A DNA stretch of 64,000 nt from assembly GCF_947498515.1 (NCBI RefSeq), contig NZ_CANMKO010000013.1, positions 1 to 64,000 of the forward strand, given 5' to 3'. The notes under the pieces were generated by a model. It searched no databases, was not told where the DNA came from, and saw only the letters and a program-made list of their open reading frames with translations. A program made the position numbers and the translations under genes. Of this stretch, positions 8,464-16,889 are shown piece after piece. Origin of the DNA: an uncultured Pelagimonas sp. (lineage in GTDB: Bacteria > Pseudomonadota > Alphaproteobacteria > Rhodobacterales > Rhodobacteraceae). The number at the start of each line of letters is the position of its first letter. Position 1 is the first letter of the stretch.

Positions 8464-8973
8464 ATGAAAACCACCTTCAAAGCGGCCATTGCTGCCCTTG
8501 CCTTGACCACAACCGCGGCACAGGCCAGCACAATCGTAGAGATCGCGGCAGCAGACGAGCGTTTCTCAACCCTTGTCGCGGCCGTTAGCGCGGCCGGCTT
8601 GGCCGACGCGTTGTCCGGCCCCGGTCCTTTCACCGTATATGCACCCATCAACGATGCCTTTGCAGCGTTGCCAGACGGCACAGTTGAGACCTTGCTCAAG
8701 CCCGAAAACAAAGACCAGCTGACCAATGTGCTTCTCTATCATGTAGATGATCGCAAACTGTCTGCGGACATGATCCCGACCGGATCGACCTACTTCAAAC
8801 CCATGCTGACAAGCGAACGCCTTTGCATCACCGCAAACGGCGAAGGCGTCAAAATTGCCGACGGTTCCGGTGAGATGGCCAATGTTGTGATTGCAGATAT
8901 TCAAGCCGACAACGGCGTGATCCACGTCATTGATAAGGTTCTGTTGCCCGGCAACCGCCCGGATTGTCACTAA
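8464..8973 (+). CDS. Secreted fasciclin-domain protein
   Basis: 169 residues: signal peptide MKTTFKAAIAALALTTTAAQA, then one FAS1 domain with H1 and H2 motifs (GPFTVYAPINDAFAALP near residue 58 and GVIHVIDKVLLP at the C-terminus). FAS1 proteins act in adhesion or as small-ligand binders. A ribosome binding site (TTGGAGA) precedes the ATG. The gene is monocistronic between two terminators, next to rpoE-chrR, with an RpoE-like promoter; a role in protecting the cell envelope from singlet oxygen is inferred. Confidence 0.88.
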   Translation: MKTTFKAAIAALALTTTAAQASTIVEIAAADERFSTLVAAVSAAGLADALSGPGPFTVYAPINDAFAALPDGTVETLLKPENKDQLTNVLLYHVDDRKLSADMIPTGSTYFKPMLTSERLCITANGEGVKIADGSGEMANVVIADIQADNGVIHVIDKVLLPGNRPDCH

Positions 8974-8981
8974 ATCAAACG

Positions 8982-9012
8982 GGCCCCGTACCTGTGTGCG
9001 GGGCCTCATTTT
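8982..9012. terminator. Terminator between the fasciclin gene and the SDR gene
   Basis: GGCCCCG (8982-8988) and CGGGGCC (8999-9005) form a stem with a 10-base loop, followed by TCATTTT. It lies between two convergent genes and could serve the fasciclin gene. Confidence 0.65.
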
Positions 9013-9020
9013 CCAGCTAC

Positions 9021-9740
9021 TTATTGACCACGATAAACAAGCCAGTCCGGCAACATATCAAACGCCTTGATCCCCCATGAAAACGGCCGTGGGAAATCGG
9101 TTCGAAACCGCTTGCCCCGCATCGCGTGCAACACCTTTTTGGCGGCGGCTTCGGGCGCCATCAATTGTGGCATGGCAAAGCTATTCTTGTCCGTCAGACG
9201 GGTTTTGATAAACCCCGGGTTGATGATCCGAACATTGACACCGGTGTCTTTCAGGTCGTGGCGCATGGTTTCGGCAAGGCTGATCAATGCCGCTTTGCTA
9301 GCTCCATAGCCGATGGCAGAGGGCAAACCTCGATATCCGGCCAAGGAGCCGATCAGAGTAATATCACCCTGATTTTTTTCAACAAACCCTGGAACCACAT
9401 GGCCCAACACCCGCAATGCACCGGTCAAATTCACGTCTAACATCGTTAGCGCTGCTTGGCTGTCCCATGCTTTGGCGCTCATGGGCTCATAGGCCCCAGC
9501 GTTATAGATGACCCCGTCAATCGGGCCAAGTTCTTGCACCGCCCTAGCCACCGATTGGGGATCGGTGACATCCATGGGCAGCACCGTCGCTGCGCCGATG
9601 ACCTCCAAGAGGTCTTGCAAACGGTGAGCCGATCGCGCCGATAACACAACATGTGCGCCGTGTTGTGCCAACCCTTTGGCAATCTCGCGCCCCAAGCCTT
9701 CGCTGGCCCCGATCAGCCAAAAGGTCTTGCCATCAAACAT
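9021..9740 (-). CDS. Short-chain dehydrogenase/reductase
   Basis: 239 residues of a classical SDR: cofactor motif near residue 8 (LIGASEGLGREIAKGL), VIYNAG, and the catalytic Ser and Y-x3-K (GYGASKAAL). The start at 9740 is two bases after the stop codon of the DUF1365 gene; longer frames overlap that gene needlessly. Both genes are read from an RpoE-like promoter at 10.5 kb. The substrate is unknown; a lipid substrate is suggested by the neighbouring fatty-acid-modifying operon. Confidence 0.85.
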   Translation of the reverse strand: MFDGKTFWLIGASEGLGREIAKGLAQHGAHVVLSARSAHRLQDLLEVIGAATVLPMDVTDPQSVARAVQELGPIDGVIYNAGAYEPMSAKAWDSQAALTMLDVNLTGALRVLGHVVPGFVEKNQGDITLIGSLAGYRGLPSAIGYGASKAALISLAETMRHDLKDTGVNVRIINPGFIKTRLTDKNSFAMPQLMAPEAAAKKVLHAMRGKRFRTDFPRPFSWGIKAFDMLPDWLVYRGQ

Positions 9741-9742
9741 TT

Positions 9743-10510
9743 TCACGCCTCTGCCTTGGAGGCTTTGCAGTTGGACACCAAGGGTTTTGGTGGCTTTGGC
9801 TTGCGTCGAAAAGGGGCCCCTTTGAGCCAGAGTTTCAGGGCTTGCCAATAAATCAGCGCCACGACACGCACCGCCCCAAACGGCCGACGCAGTGCAACGC
9901 TTGCCAAGCCTTTCGACGTTGCGGGGGCCCGTAGCCCATTGAGTGTCGCCAAAACCCCTTGATCGCCATTCTCATAGGAAATGCGAATGTTGAACGCCCG
10001 ATCACTCATATCAAACCCAAAGCGGTACTGGCCCGCGACTTGCTGAAACGGAGAAACATGCATCAGCTTTTCGGCCTCAAGGATTTCATCCCGTTTGATA
10101 GGGCGAAAATCATCTTGGGCACAAAAGTAACAATGTCGATGTCCAAACGTGTTGTTGACCTCGGCGATAAAGGCGCGCGGAGTGCCATCGATGACCGCAA
10201 TCCAAAAGCTAACTGGGTTAAAGTGAAACCACAAAAAGCTTGGCTGGGTCAAAAGCAACAACTGCGCACGCTCTACCGGAAATCCGCGCCTTTGCAACTC
10301 GGTGCGAAACCATTCGACCCCTGCCCCATGTCCACGAGGGCCGCCATGATGGCGGTCATGGATCGAAAACAGGTTGAACCGATTGCGTGACAAAAGCGGT
10401 GGGGCACCGGTGGTCATATCGGTCAACACGTAATCCACCCCATAGCGAAAGGCATTTTTCATACGGCCGCGGCGGGCGTGATAGGTTTGGGCAGAGACAA
10501 GTTCAATCAT
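9743..10510 (-). CDS. DUF1365 domain protein
   Basis: 255 residues of the DUF1365 family (start MIELVSAQTYHARRGRMKNA, then NRFNLFSIHDRHHGG, FNPVSFWIAVIDG, EVNNTFGHRHCYF). DUF1365 genes are regularly found beside a FAD-dependent oxidoreductase gene and a Cfa-like methyltransferase gene, as here. The biochemical role is not established; it may take part in the same fatty-acid modification. The ATG lies five bases after the -10 of its promoter, so the message may be leaderless. A longer frame to 10633 would cover both divergent promoters and is rejected. Confidence 0.85.
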   Translation of the reverse strand: MIELVSAQTYHARRGRMKNAFRYGVDYVLTDMTTGAPPLLSRNRFNLFSIHDRHHGGPRGHGAGVEWFRTELQRRGFPVERAQLLLLTQPSFLWFHFNPVSFWIAVIDGTPRAFIAEVNNTFGHRHCYFCAQDDFRPIKRDEILEAEKLMHVSPFQQVAGQYRFGFDMSDRAFNIRISYENGDQGVLATLNGLRAPATSKGLASVALRRPFGAVRVVALIYWQALKLWLKGAPFRRKPKPPKPLVSNCKASKAEA

Positions 10511-10515
10511 ACAGC

Positions 10516-10544
10516 TAATACGGACGTCCGCCGTTGGTGGATCA
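10516..10544 (-). promoter_or_regulatory. Candidate RpoE promoter for DUF1365-SDR
   Basis: On the minus strand, TGATCC (10544-10539), 17 bases, GTATTA (10521-10516). It is back to back with the promoter of the ufaD-type gene, 28 bases separating the two -35 elements. Confidence 0.6.
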
Positions 10545-10572
10545 CTCAAGAAATAGGTTTTTGAGCACAAAG

Positions 10573-10601
10573 TGATCCAACTGCTGATCTGCTGCGTATC
10601 C
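10573..10601 (+). promoter_or_regulatory. Candidate RpoE promoter of the ufaD-ufaM-type operon
   Basis: TGATCC (10573-10578), 17 bases, GTATCC (10596-10601). The start codon used here (10632) is 30 bases downstream. In R. sphaeroides the corresponding operon belongs to the RpoE regulon. Confidence 0.65.
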
Positions 10602-10631
10602 CCTTCAAACACAACCATGAACGAGGACCGC

Positions 10632-11981
10632 ATGTTGGATCAAACCCAAGGCCCGCGCCGCAAGATCGCCATCGTCGGAGGCGGCATTTCCGGATTGTCG
10701 GCGGCCTACTACCTGTCCGCGCAACATGATGTGACTCTGTTCGAAGCCGCACCGCGTTTGGGCGGCCATGCGCGCACTGTTCTGGCTGGCAAATCTGGCG
10801 ATCAGCCTGTCGACACGGGCTTTATCGTTTTCAACTACGCGACCTATCCCTACCTGACCCGCCTTTTCCGGGAATTGGACGTGCCGGTGATCAAAAGCGA
10901 GATGAGCTTTTGCGCCAGCATCGACGACGGCAAGATCGAATATGGTCTAAATAGTCTTGCAGCGATTTCGGCACAAAAACGCAACCTTGTACGGCCACAG
11001 TTTTATAAGATGGTTGCCGACATCCTTCGTTTTGGCAAAGAGGCCGAAGCCGCCGCGATCGATGACGACAAAACCATCGGTGAGCTGGTCGACGAATTGT
11101 GCCTTGGGCGGTGGTTTCGCGACAACTATCTCATGCCAATGTGCGGTGCGATCTGGTCAACCCCGGTGACCGATGTCGACGCTTTTCCTGCCAAATCCCT
11201 GATCCAGTTTTTCCGCAATCACGCACTTTTGGCCGGAACCGGCCAGCATCAATGGTGGACCGTCAAAGGCGGCAGCATCGAATATGTGCGCCGCCTTGAG
11301 ACCGCTCTTGTGGCGCGAGGATGTCAGATCCACACCGCGACACCGATTGAGCAGGTCACACGGGACAAGGCGGGTGTCACAGTTGTGGCGCAAGGCCAAG
11401 GGGCGCAGGACTTTGATGATGTAATCTTTGCCTGCCACTCTGACCAAGCCCTTAAGATATTAGGGAATAACGCAACCACGTCGGAAACAGCGGCGCTTGG
11501 CTCAATCCGTTACCAGCCCAATACCGCGGTCTTGCATTGTGATGAAGGGCAAATGCCTAAACGGCGCGGATGTTGGTCCAGCTGGGCCTATCGCAGCCAA
11601 GATGGTGGCGTCGGTGTGACCTATTGGATGAACCGGCTACAGAATATCCCTGAAAGCGATCCGCTTTTTGTGACGCTCAATCCGACGAAGCCGATACCAG
11701 CCGACAAAATCTATGATCGCGTCGAATTTTCGCATCCCGTGTTCGACAAGGCGGCACTTCAGGCGCAACGCGAATTGAGGGCGATGCAGGGCCAGAACAA
11801 GACCTGGTTTGCCGGAGCCTATAATCGCCACGGATTTCACGAAGACGGCATCGCCAGCGCCATGCGGATTGTCCGCATGATGAACACCCCCAGCGCCCTG
11901 ACCACCAAAGGACACCAGCATGACATTGACGAACAAAGCCATGACATCACAATTTCTGGAAACCTGCGCGCAACTGCGTGA
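10632..11981 (+). CDS. ufaD: FAD-dependent oxidoreductase, probable fatty-acid desaturase UfaD
   Basis: 449 residues. An N-terminal dinucleotide-binding motif (IAIVGGGISGLSAAYYL) and amine-oxidase/phytoene-desaturase-type FAD contacts (FEAAPRLGGHARTV, VDTGFIVFN) are clear, as is the C-terminal CFAGAYNRHGFHEDG-type FAD motif. In R. sphaeroides UfaD desaturates a methylated acyl chain of membrane phospholipid on the way to furan fatty acids; gene order and RpoE promoter match that locus. The start at 10632 has GAGGA eight bases upstream; ATG 10617 is an alternative. The gene overlaps the next by 62 bases. Confidence 0.8.
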   Translation: MLDQTQGPRRKIAIVGGGISGLSAAYYLSAQHDVTLFEAAPRLGGHARTVLAGKSGDQPVDTGFIVFNYATYPYLTRLFRELDVPVIKSEMSFCASIDDGKIEYGLNSLAAISAQKRNLVRPQFYKMVADILRFGKEAEAAAIDDDKTIGELVDELCLGRWFRDNYLMPMCGAIWSTPVTDVDAFPAKSLIQFFRNHALLAGTGQHQWWTVKGGSIEYVRRLETALVARGCQIHTATPIEQVTRDKAGVTVVAQGQGAQDFDDVIFACHSDQALKILGNNATTSETAALGSIRYQPNTAVLHCDEGQMPKRRGCWSSWAYRSQDGGVGVTYWMNRLQNIPESDPLFVTLNPTKPIPADKIYDRVEFSHPVFDKAALQAQRELRAMQGQNKTWFAGAYNRHGFHEDGIASAMRIVRMMNTPSALTTKGHQHDIDEQSHDITISGNLRATA

Positions 11982-13077
11982 GGGGCAACTGACACTGCGC
12001 ACACCTGATGGCGCGCGTTATCAGTTCGGAGATCACGGCCCCGAAGCCGAGATGCAGATCCACGATTGGGCTGCTGTCTCGGCGATGGCAGCGCATGGTC
12101 AAGTTGGATTGGGCGAGGCCTATGTTCAGGGCTTGTGGGATACACCTTCGATAGAAGGCTTGATGTCAGTCGCGATGCTGAACCGGGAGCATTTAGGAAA
12201 ATATGATCAGGCAAACCCGTTCAATCGGGCCAAGTTTCGTCTTGTTGATAGAGTGTTGCGCGCCAACTCAAAACGCGGGTCCCGCACCAACATTCGGGCA
12301 CATTACGATGTCGGAAATGAATTCTACCAGCTGTGGCTAGATGAAGGCATGACCTATTCTTCCGGTATTTTTGAACAGGGCGGCGACGATCTTGCCCAGG
12401 CACAGACCCGCAAAAACGATCGTGTTTTGTCGCGATTAAACGGCAACGAGAGCGTTTTGGAAATCGGCTGTGGCTGGGGCGGTTTTGCGGAACATGCCAG
12501 CTCAGAAGGCCGAAATGTTACGGGGGTGACCATCTCGCGCAATCAACACAGCTATGCCGATTGCCGGCTGGATGGACGCGCCGATATCCAATTGCGCGAC
12601 TACCGTGATGTGCAGGGCAAGTACGACAACATCGTTTCCATAGAGATGATCGAAGCCGTAGGCGAAGCCTATTGGCCCAGCTATTTCAATACGTTGAAAC
12701 GCAACCTCGCCGAAGGTGGGAAGGTCATGTTGCAGGCAATCACCGTGCGCGACGATTTCTTTGACAGCTATCGCGGCTCATCCGATTACATCCGGCAATA
12801 TGTGTTTCCGGGAGGAATGCTCCTCTCTGACAAGGTCATCGCCACCCAAGCGAAATCCGCAGGTTTGGATGTGAAAGACAGTTTCGCCTTTGGTCAGGAC
12901 TATGCCAAAACCTGCCGAATTTGGGCCGAACGTCTGTCAGAGCAAAAAGCCAAAATATTTGAGCAAGGCTATGGCGACAGCTTTTTTCGCAACTGGCAAT
13001 ACTACTTGGAAATCTGTGCGGCCTCCTTTGCGATTGGTCACACCAATGTTGTCCAAGTTGAGTTGGCCCATGCGTAA
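11920..13077 (+). CDS. ufaM: SAM-dependent methyltransferase of the cyclopropane-fatty-acid synthase family, probable UfaM
   Basis: 385 residues of the Cfa/mycolate-methyltransferase family: RTNIRAHYDVGNEFYQLWLD, then YSSGIF, the SAM motif VLEIGCGWGGFAEHA, and IEAVGEAYWPSYF. These enzymes methylate double bonds of phospholipid acyl chains at the membrane surface. Next to ufaD and under an RpoE-type promoter, the likely reaction is the first step of furan fatty acid synthesis (methylation of vaccenoyl chains), though a true cyclopropane synthase cannot be excluded. AAAGGA precedes the start; overlap with ufaD suggests translational coupling. Confidence 0.82.
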   Translation: MTLTNKAMTSQFLETCAQLREGQLTLRTPDGARYQFGDHGPEAEMQIHDWAAVSAMAAHGQVGLGEAYVQGLWDTPSIEGLMSVAMLNREHLGKYDQANPFNRAKFRLVDRVLRANSKRGSRTNIRAHYDVGNEFYQLWLDEGMTYSSGIFEQGGDDLAQAQTRKNDRVLSRLNGNESVLEIGCGWGGFAEHASSEGRNVTGVTISRNQHSYADCRLDGRADIQLRDYRDVQGKYDNIVSIEMIEAVGEAYWPSYFNTLKRNLAEGGKVMLQAITVRDDFFDSYRGSSDYIRQYVFPGGMLLSDKVIATQAKSAGLDVKDSFAFGQDYAKTCRIWAERLSEQKAKIFEQGYGDSFFRNWQYYLEICAASFAIGHTNVVQVELAHA

Positions 13078-13564
13078 GCTGACCTTGGCCGCATTTTTGA
13101 GCCTTGTGCCGATTGCCAGCGCGGCAACACCGCTGTCTTCTGCGTTGCCCGGGGCGGAAATACGGGGGCAAGCGTCGCTGCGCTACTTGGGGGTGAAAAT
13201 CTATGATGCAAAGCTTTTTACCAAAGGCGGGTCCGCTTTGGACTGGTCGCAGGATTTTGCGCTTGAGCTCACCTACAAGCGCAACCTGAGCCAGTATGAT
13301 TTGGTCGAAGCGACCTTGCGTGAAATGTCTCGGATGGGCAATGCCATGCCAATTCGCACCCAACTTGAAACCTGTTATCAGGCGGTCGCGCCGGGAGATC
13401 GTTATTTAGCCATCAGTTCCGGGCCCGATCAACTTAGGTTTTGGCGCAATGACCGCGCGGCCTGCACCTTGTCGCAAAAGGGCATCAAGACCAAGTTCAT
13501 GGAGATTTTCCTAGGGGACAATAGTCGCTCACGGCGCTTTTCACGGGCGCTTTTGGGGCAATGA
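13070..13564 (+). CDS. Secreted chalcone-isomerase-like domain protein
   Basis: 164 residues: signal peptide MRKLTLAAFLSLVPIASA, then a CHI-like fold related to PF16036 (GAEIRGQASLRYLGVKIYDAKLF, LELTYKRNLS, and C-terminal KTKFMEIFLGDNSRS). The start overlaps the end of the upstream gene by eight bases; a longer frame from 12890 lacks the signal peptide at its N-terminus. Proteins of this fold bind fatty acids. It is a conserved third gene of this operon; its step is not established. Confidence 0.75.
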   Translation: MRKLTLAAFLSLVPIASAATPLSSALPGAEIRGQASLRYLGVKIYDAKLFTKGGSALDWSQDFALELTYKRNLSQYDLVEATLREMSRMGNAMPIRTQLETCYQAVAPGDRYLAISSGPDQLRFWRNDRAACTLSQKGIKTKFMEIFLGDNSRSRRFSRALLGQ

Positions 13565-14787
13565 TGGTCTATCCACGGGTTAGCCTTTACGCCCTGATGT
13601 TAGCCTGCGCAGGCATCCCGCTATACATTCATCTACCGCAATTTGCCGCTACCGAACTGGGCATCGGGCTGGGAACATTGGGTGTGATTTTGCTGACCAT
13701 CCGGTTGTTTGACCTCGTGCAAGATCCGCTGATCGGCTGGGCGATTGATCGTTGGCCGCACTGGCAAGGCGGGTTTGCATTTGCGGCCGCTGCGGGCCTT
13801 GCGGTCGGCTTTCCACTGTTGTTTGGGTTGCAAAGCGGGGCCTTTGTCGCGGCGAAATTGATTGCCGTTCTGATGTTATTATTTTCCGCCTACAGCCTTG
13901 GAATGATTTTGCTTTATGGTCGCTCTGCAACCTTGGCAAAATCGCCCCAAGCCAGCGATTTAATGACCCTTGCGAGCTATCGAGAAAGCGGCATGTTGGC
14001 TGGCGTTGTCCTTGCGTCGATTGCCCCGAGCATCTTGGTAGGGTTGGGAAGCACGGACCAAGGATATCACACCTTTGGACTTCTTTTGGGTGTGGTAGCG
14101 CTCATCGCAGGCGTTGCAACCAGACCGATCTGGACGCGCCCGGTTGTGGCCGGGCAGAAGATTAGCCTTGCGGCTTTGTCGCAAGCGGGCGGCGTCAAGT
14201 TGCTGATATTGGCAGTTCTTAACAGCTTGCCGGTGGCGCTCACTTCAACGCTGTTTTTGTTTTTTGTCCAAGATTATCTTGACCTGCCAACACTCGCCGG
14301 GCCTCTTTTGGTTCTTTTCTTTGTCTCAGCTGGTCTGAGCGTCCCTTTCTGGAGCCTTCTGGCCCGCAAAATTGGCGCGAAACCAACCCTACTCATTGCC
14401 ATGCCACTAGCCATAGCAAGCTTTGTCGGAGCGGCCTTTTTATCTGCCGGAGATGCCTTTGGTTTTGCGCTGATATGCATGGCGTCCGGTGCGGCCCTTG
14501 GGGCGGATATGGTGCTATTGCCAGCGCTGTTCAGCATTGCCCTTACAAAGGCTGGTCTGAACGCCGCAACGGCGTTTGGCATCTGGTCCTTTGCTGGCAA
14601 GTTGGCTCTGGCACTTGCAGCGGCAATTGCTTTGCCAGCCTTGGAACTGCGCGGCTTTGCTCCGGCGTCGAACAACTCACCTGACGCACTGGCCGCGCTC
14701 GTAGCGGCTTATGCGATCCTGCCTTGTCTCCTGAAAACCGCAGCTTTTGGCTATGCCATGACGCTGCCATCTGAAAGTCCCTCGTGA
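13561..14787 (+). CDS. MFS transporter, GPH/MFS_2-like
   Basis: 408 residues with about twelve membrane segments. The motif VQDPLIGWAIDRWPHWQGG is typical of the glycoside-pentoside-hexuronide branch (MFS_2), although no sugar genes are near. In this operon it may move a lipid or an oxidised product, which is inference. It overlaps its neighbour upstream by ATGA and the next gene by one base. Confidence 0.85.
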   Translation: MMVYPRVSLYALMLACAGIPLYIHLPQFAATELGIGLGTLGVILLTIRLFDLVQDPLIGWAIDRWPHWQGGFAFAAAAGLAVGFPLLFGLQSGAFVAAKLIAVLMLLFSAYSLGMILLYGRSATLAKSPQASDLMTLASYRESGMLAGVVLASIAPSILVGLGSTDQGYHTFGLLLGVVALIAGVATRPIWTRPVVAGQKISLAALSQAGGVKLLILAVLNSLPVALTSTLFLFFVQDYLDLPTLAGPLLVLFFVSAGLSVPFWSLLARKIGAKPTLLIAMPLAIASFVGAAFLSAGDAFGFALICMASGAALGADMVLLPALFSIALTKAGLNAATAFGIWSFAGKLALALAAAIALPALELRGFAPASNNSPDALAALVAAYAILPCLLKTAAFGYAMTLPSESPS

Positions 14788-15344
14788 TGAAACTGTTTGC
14801 TGCCTGTCTTTTGATCCTGCTGATCGCCATAATCGCCAAAACCTATCTGTTTAGCTTTCGCTTCCAATCGCCCAACGACTATGCGCAAACCGGGCCACAG
14901 TTCGACTTGAAAAAACACCTCTCTGGAGACATCCTCTCTGAAGGGTTAATCTTTGGCCCCAACGGTAAAATGACCAACAGTTTTGTCGCCAAAATGGTCG
15001 GGAAATGGGATGGAGACACCGGAACTCTGACCGAAGAATTCACCTATTCCAACGGCAAAACTCAAAGCCGCAAATGGTATCTTACCCTTGGGCCAAACAA
15101 CACGTTTACGGCCACCGCGGACGATTTGGTAGGCGTAGCGCAAGGTATCGTTTCGGGATCAACAGTTCAGTTGTCGTATGAGATCATTCTGCCAAAAGAT
15201 GCAGGCGGCCACACCCTAAAAGCCACCGACTGGATGTATCTCACCGCAGATGGCGCGATTATGAACAAATCAGAGATGCGCAAGTTCGGCCTGAAAGTTG
15301 CAGAACTCATCGCGACAATGCGAAAAGTCGATAGCACCCAGTGA
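14787..15344 (+). CDS. DUF3833 family membrane-anchored or secreted protein
   Basis: 185 residues: an N-terminal hydrophobic segment (residues 2-20) then a beta-rich DUF3833 domain (FDLKKHLSGDILSEGLIFGPNGK, GTLTEEFTYSNGKTQSRKW, DWMYLTADGAIMNKSEMRKFG). The ATG overlaps the stop codon of the MFS gene by one base (TGATG). It is the last gene of the RpoE-linked operon. Function unknown. Confidence 0.8.
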   Translation: MKLFAACLLILLIAIIAKTYLFSFRFQSPNDYAQTGPQFDLKKHLSGDILSEGLIFGPNGKMTNSFVAKMVGKWDGDTGTLTEEFTYSNGKTQSRKWYLTLGPNNTFTATADDLVGVAQGIVSGSTVQLSYEIILPKDAGGHTLKATDWMYLTADGAIMNKSEMRKFGLKVAELIATMRKVDSTQ

Positions 15345-15785
15345 GGCGGATTTTGCATCAGGGAAAAGTTCTATCTCTCCTCGTTACAATAGGTCAAAGA
15401 CATAGCTTTGCCCCCTGCTCCATTAGCTTCTTATGAACGAGAACAATCCGCTCTAAGTGCACGCGCCCGTCACACTGGCAATCATCTTTGCGCAGTACAT
15501 TGCTCCATAAAAATAGCGCGATATTGGGTGGCGCGGGCTATCTGAACATTGATTTGGTCATAACCAGGGGCACCGGTTTTCTTTACATGGTTGGGACACG
15601 CTCATAGAACCGTCGACTAGGGGCGTCGGTCCGAAAAACCGAAACAGAGCACGCAACGACCGGCGTCATATTTGTCTATTCGAGCGCAGCCACAACACGT
15701 TTTGATCTCATCAAAGGGTTTGGCAAAACCTAAATTGTCTGCGCCAAGGCCATGCCGCAATTTGCATTTCTCTTCCGAACTGGTT
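15345..15785. other. Gene-free stretch between convergent genes
   Basis: About 440 bases between the DUF3833 gene and the LysR gene, which face each other. I see no gene, no strong terminator and no RNA structure that I can name. Confidence 0.4.
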
Positions 15786-16679
15786 CTAACTTTCGTCGGG
15801 GCCTTTCAAATACCGCAACACCATTTCCCCCCGCTGCGTTTCAAAGAAACCAGGACGGCCAACAAGCCAATAGCCCGCTCCGGAGGTTAAAACATGCGGT
15901 GATAATCGGATTAGGCTTTGGCTGGTCAAAAGGTCATCTACTATGCCCAACCAAGCCAAGGCGACCCCTTGCCCGGCCAAGGCCATGTGCAAGGCCAGAC
16001 CGTGATCGTTGACCGAAATCCGCTGCGCCTCTGGGGGTTGTTTGTGGCGTTGCTTGCGGCACCAATCATCCCAGCCAAGCCACCGGTTTTCGGGATCATC
16101 TTGTTCGATAATCCGCGCCCCTTTCGGCCAATCGAACGGATCATCCGGTGAGGCACGCTCGGCCAATCCGGGCGCGGCCACCGGACACACCTCCTCCAAA
16201 ATCAAAAGCTCTGCGTCAAATCCAGCCCAATCGCCCCGGCCAAATACGATCCAACAATCTGCTTGTTCCCGCCACAGATCCGCGTCCTTTTTGACAGTGA
16301 TCAGTTTGGTGTTGAGATCAAGCTCCTCCGCCAGAATCGGCAAGCGCGGCGACAACCAATACGTTCCGATGCCGGGATATGTCGCGATTGTGAAGCTGGG
16401 CTTGGCTGCCGATTGACGAAGGTCATTTGATGTTTGCCGGATGGCATCAAAAGAGCGGGACACGGTTTCAAATAGCTCATGCGCGGGCCCGGTTGGAACC
16501 GGCCGCCCCTGCCGTTTGTCAAAAAGGATGACCCCCAGGTCCTCTTCTAAGCGCTTGATCTGGTAACTAATTGCAGGTTGCTGAACGTTCAAAGATTTGG
16601 CCGCTGCTGTAAAGCTTCGCAGGCGGTACGCCTCTTCAAAGGCACGCAATCCCTTCAGAGTTGGCAAATCTTTAGTCAT
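15786..16679 (-). CDS. LysR-family transcriptional regulator
   Basis: 297 residues with an N-terminal winged HTH (LRAFEEAYRLRSFTAAAKSL, then VQQPAISYQIKRLEEDLGV) and a LysR substrate-binding domain of the GcvA-like branch. It is divergent from the DMSP ligase-demethylase genes, with the palindrome TTCGAT-N4-ATCGAA between them. The natural reading is a regulator of that DMSP operon; the effector is unknown. Confidence 0.88.
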   Translation of the reverse strand: MTKDLPTLKGLRAFEEAYRLRSFTAAAKSLNVQQPAISYQIKRLEEDLGVILFDKRQGRPVPTGPAHELFETVSRSFDAIRQTSNDLRQSAAKPSFTIATYPGIGTYWLSPRLPILAEELDLNTKLITVKKDADLWREQADCWIVFGRGDWAGFDAELLILEEVCPVAAPGLAERASPDDPFDWPKGARIIEQDDPENRWLGWDDWCRKQRHKQPPEAQRISVNDHGLALHMALAGQGVALAWLGIVDDLLTSQSLIRLSPHVLTSGAGYWLVGRPGFFETQRGEMVLRYLKGPDES

Positions 16680-16686
16680 TGAATTT

Positions 16687-16702
16687 TTCGATCCTTATCG
16701 AA
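16687..16702. promoter_or_regulatory. Candidate LysR operator in the lysR/dmdB intergenic region
   Basis: TTCGATCCTTATCGAA is a perfect 6+4+6 inverted repeat beginning eight bases upstream of the lysR start. A second half-site TTCGAT occurs at 16731. This fits a LysR site pair with autorepression. Confidence 0.5.
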
Positions 16703-16889
16703 TTTTTTTCCATATATTCCAGCGCAGATTTTCGATCTAAGCAGTAGCCCAAGAACTGCACTAAAGCGAGCCAAGACAGACCGTCAAGTACGGGTGTCTC
16801 CATCGCACTGCTTTCTCATATATGTGAATGCCGGGTTGAATGCTTGGCACTCAATTGAACGTCGGATGGTCTTTTTGGGAGGAGCGACC

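Noticed and set aside
10511-10633. Long upstream extension of the DUF1365 frame
   Set aside because: It would cover two back-to-back promoters and the start of the divergent FAD-enzyme gene; family similarity begins at 10510.
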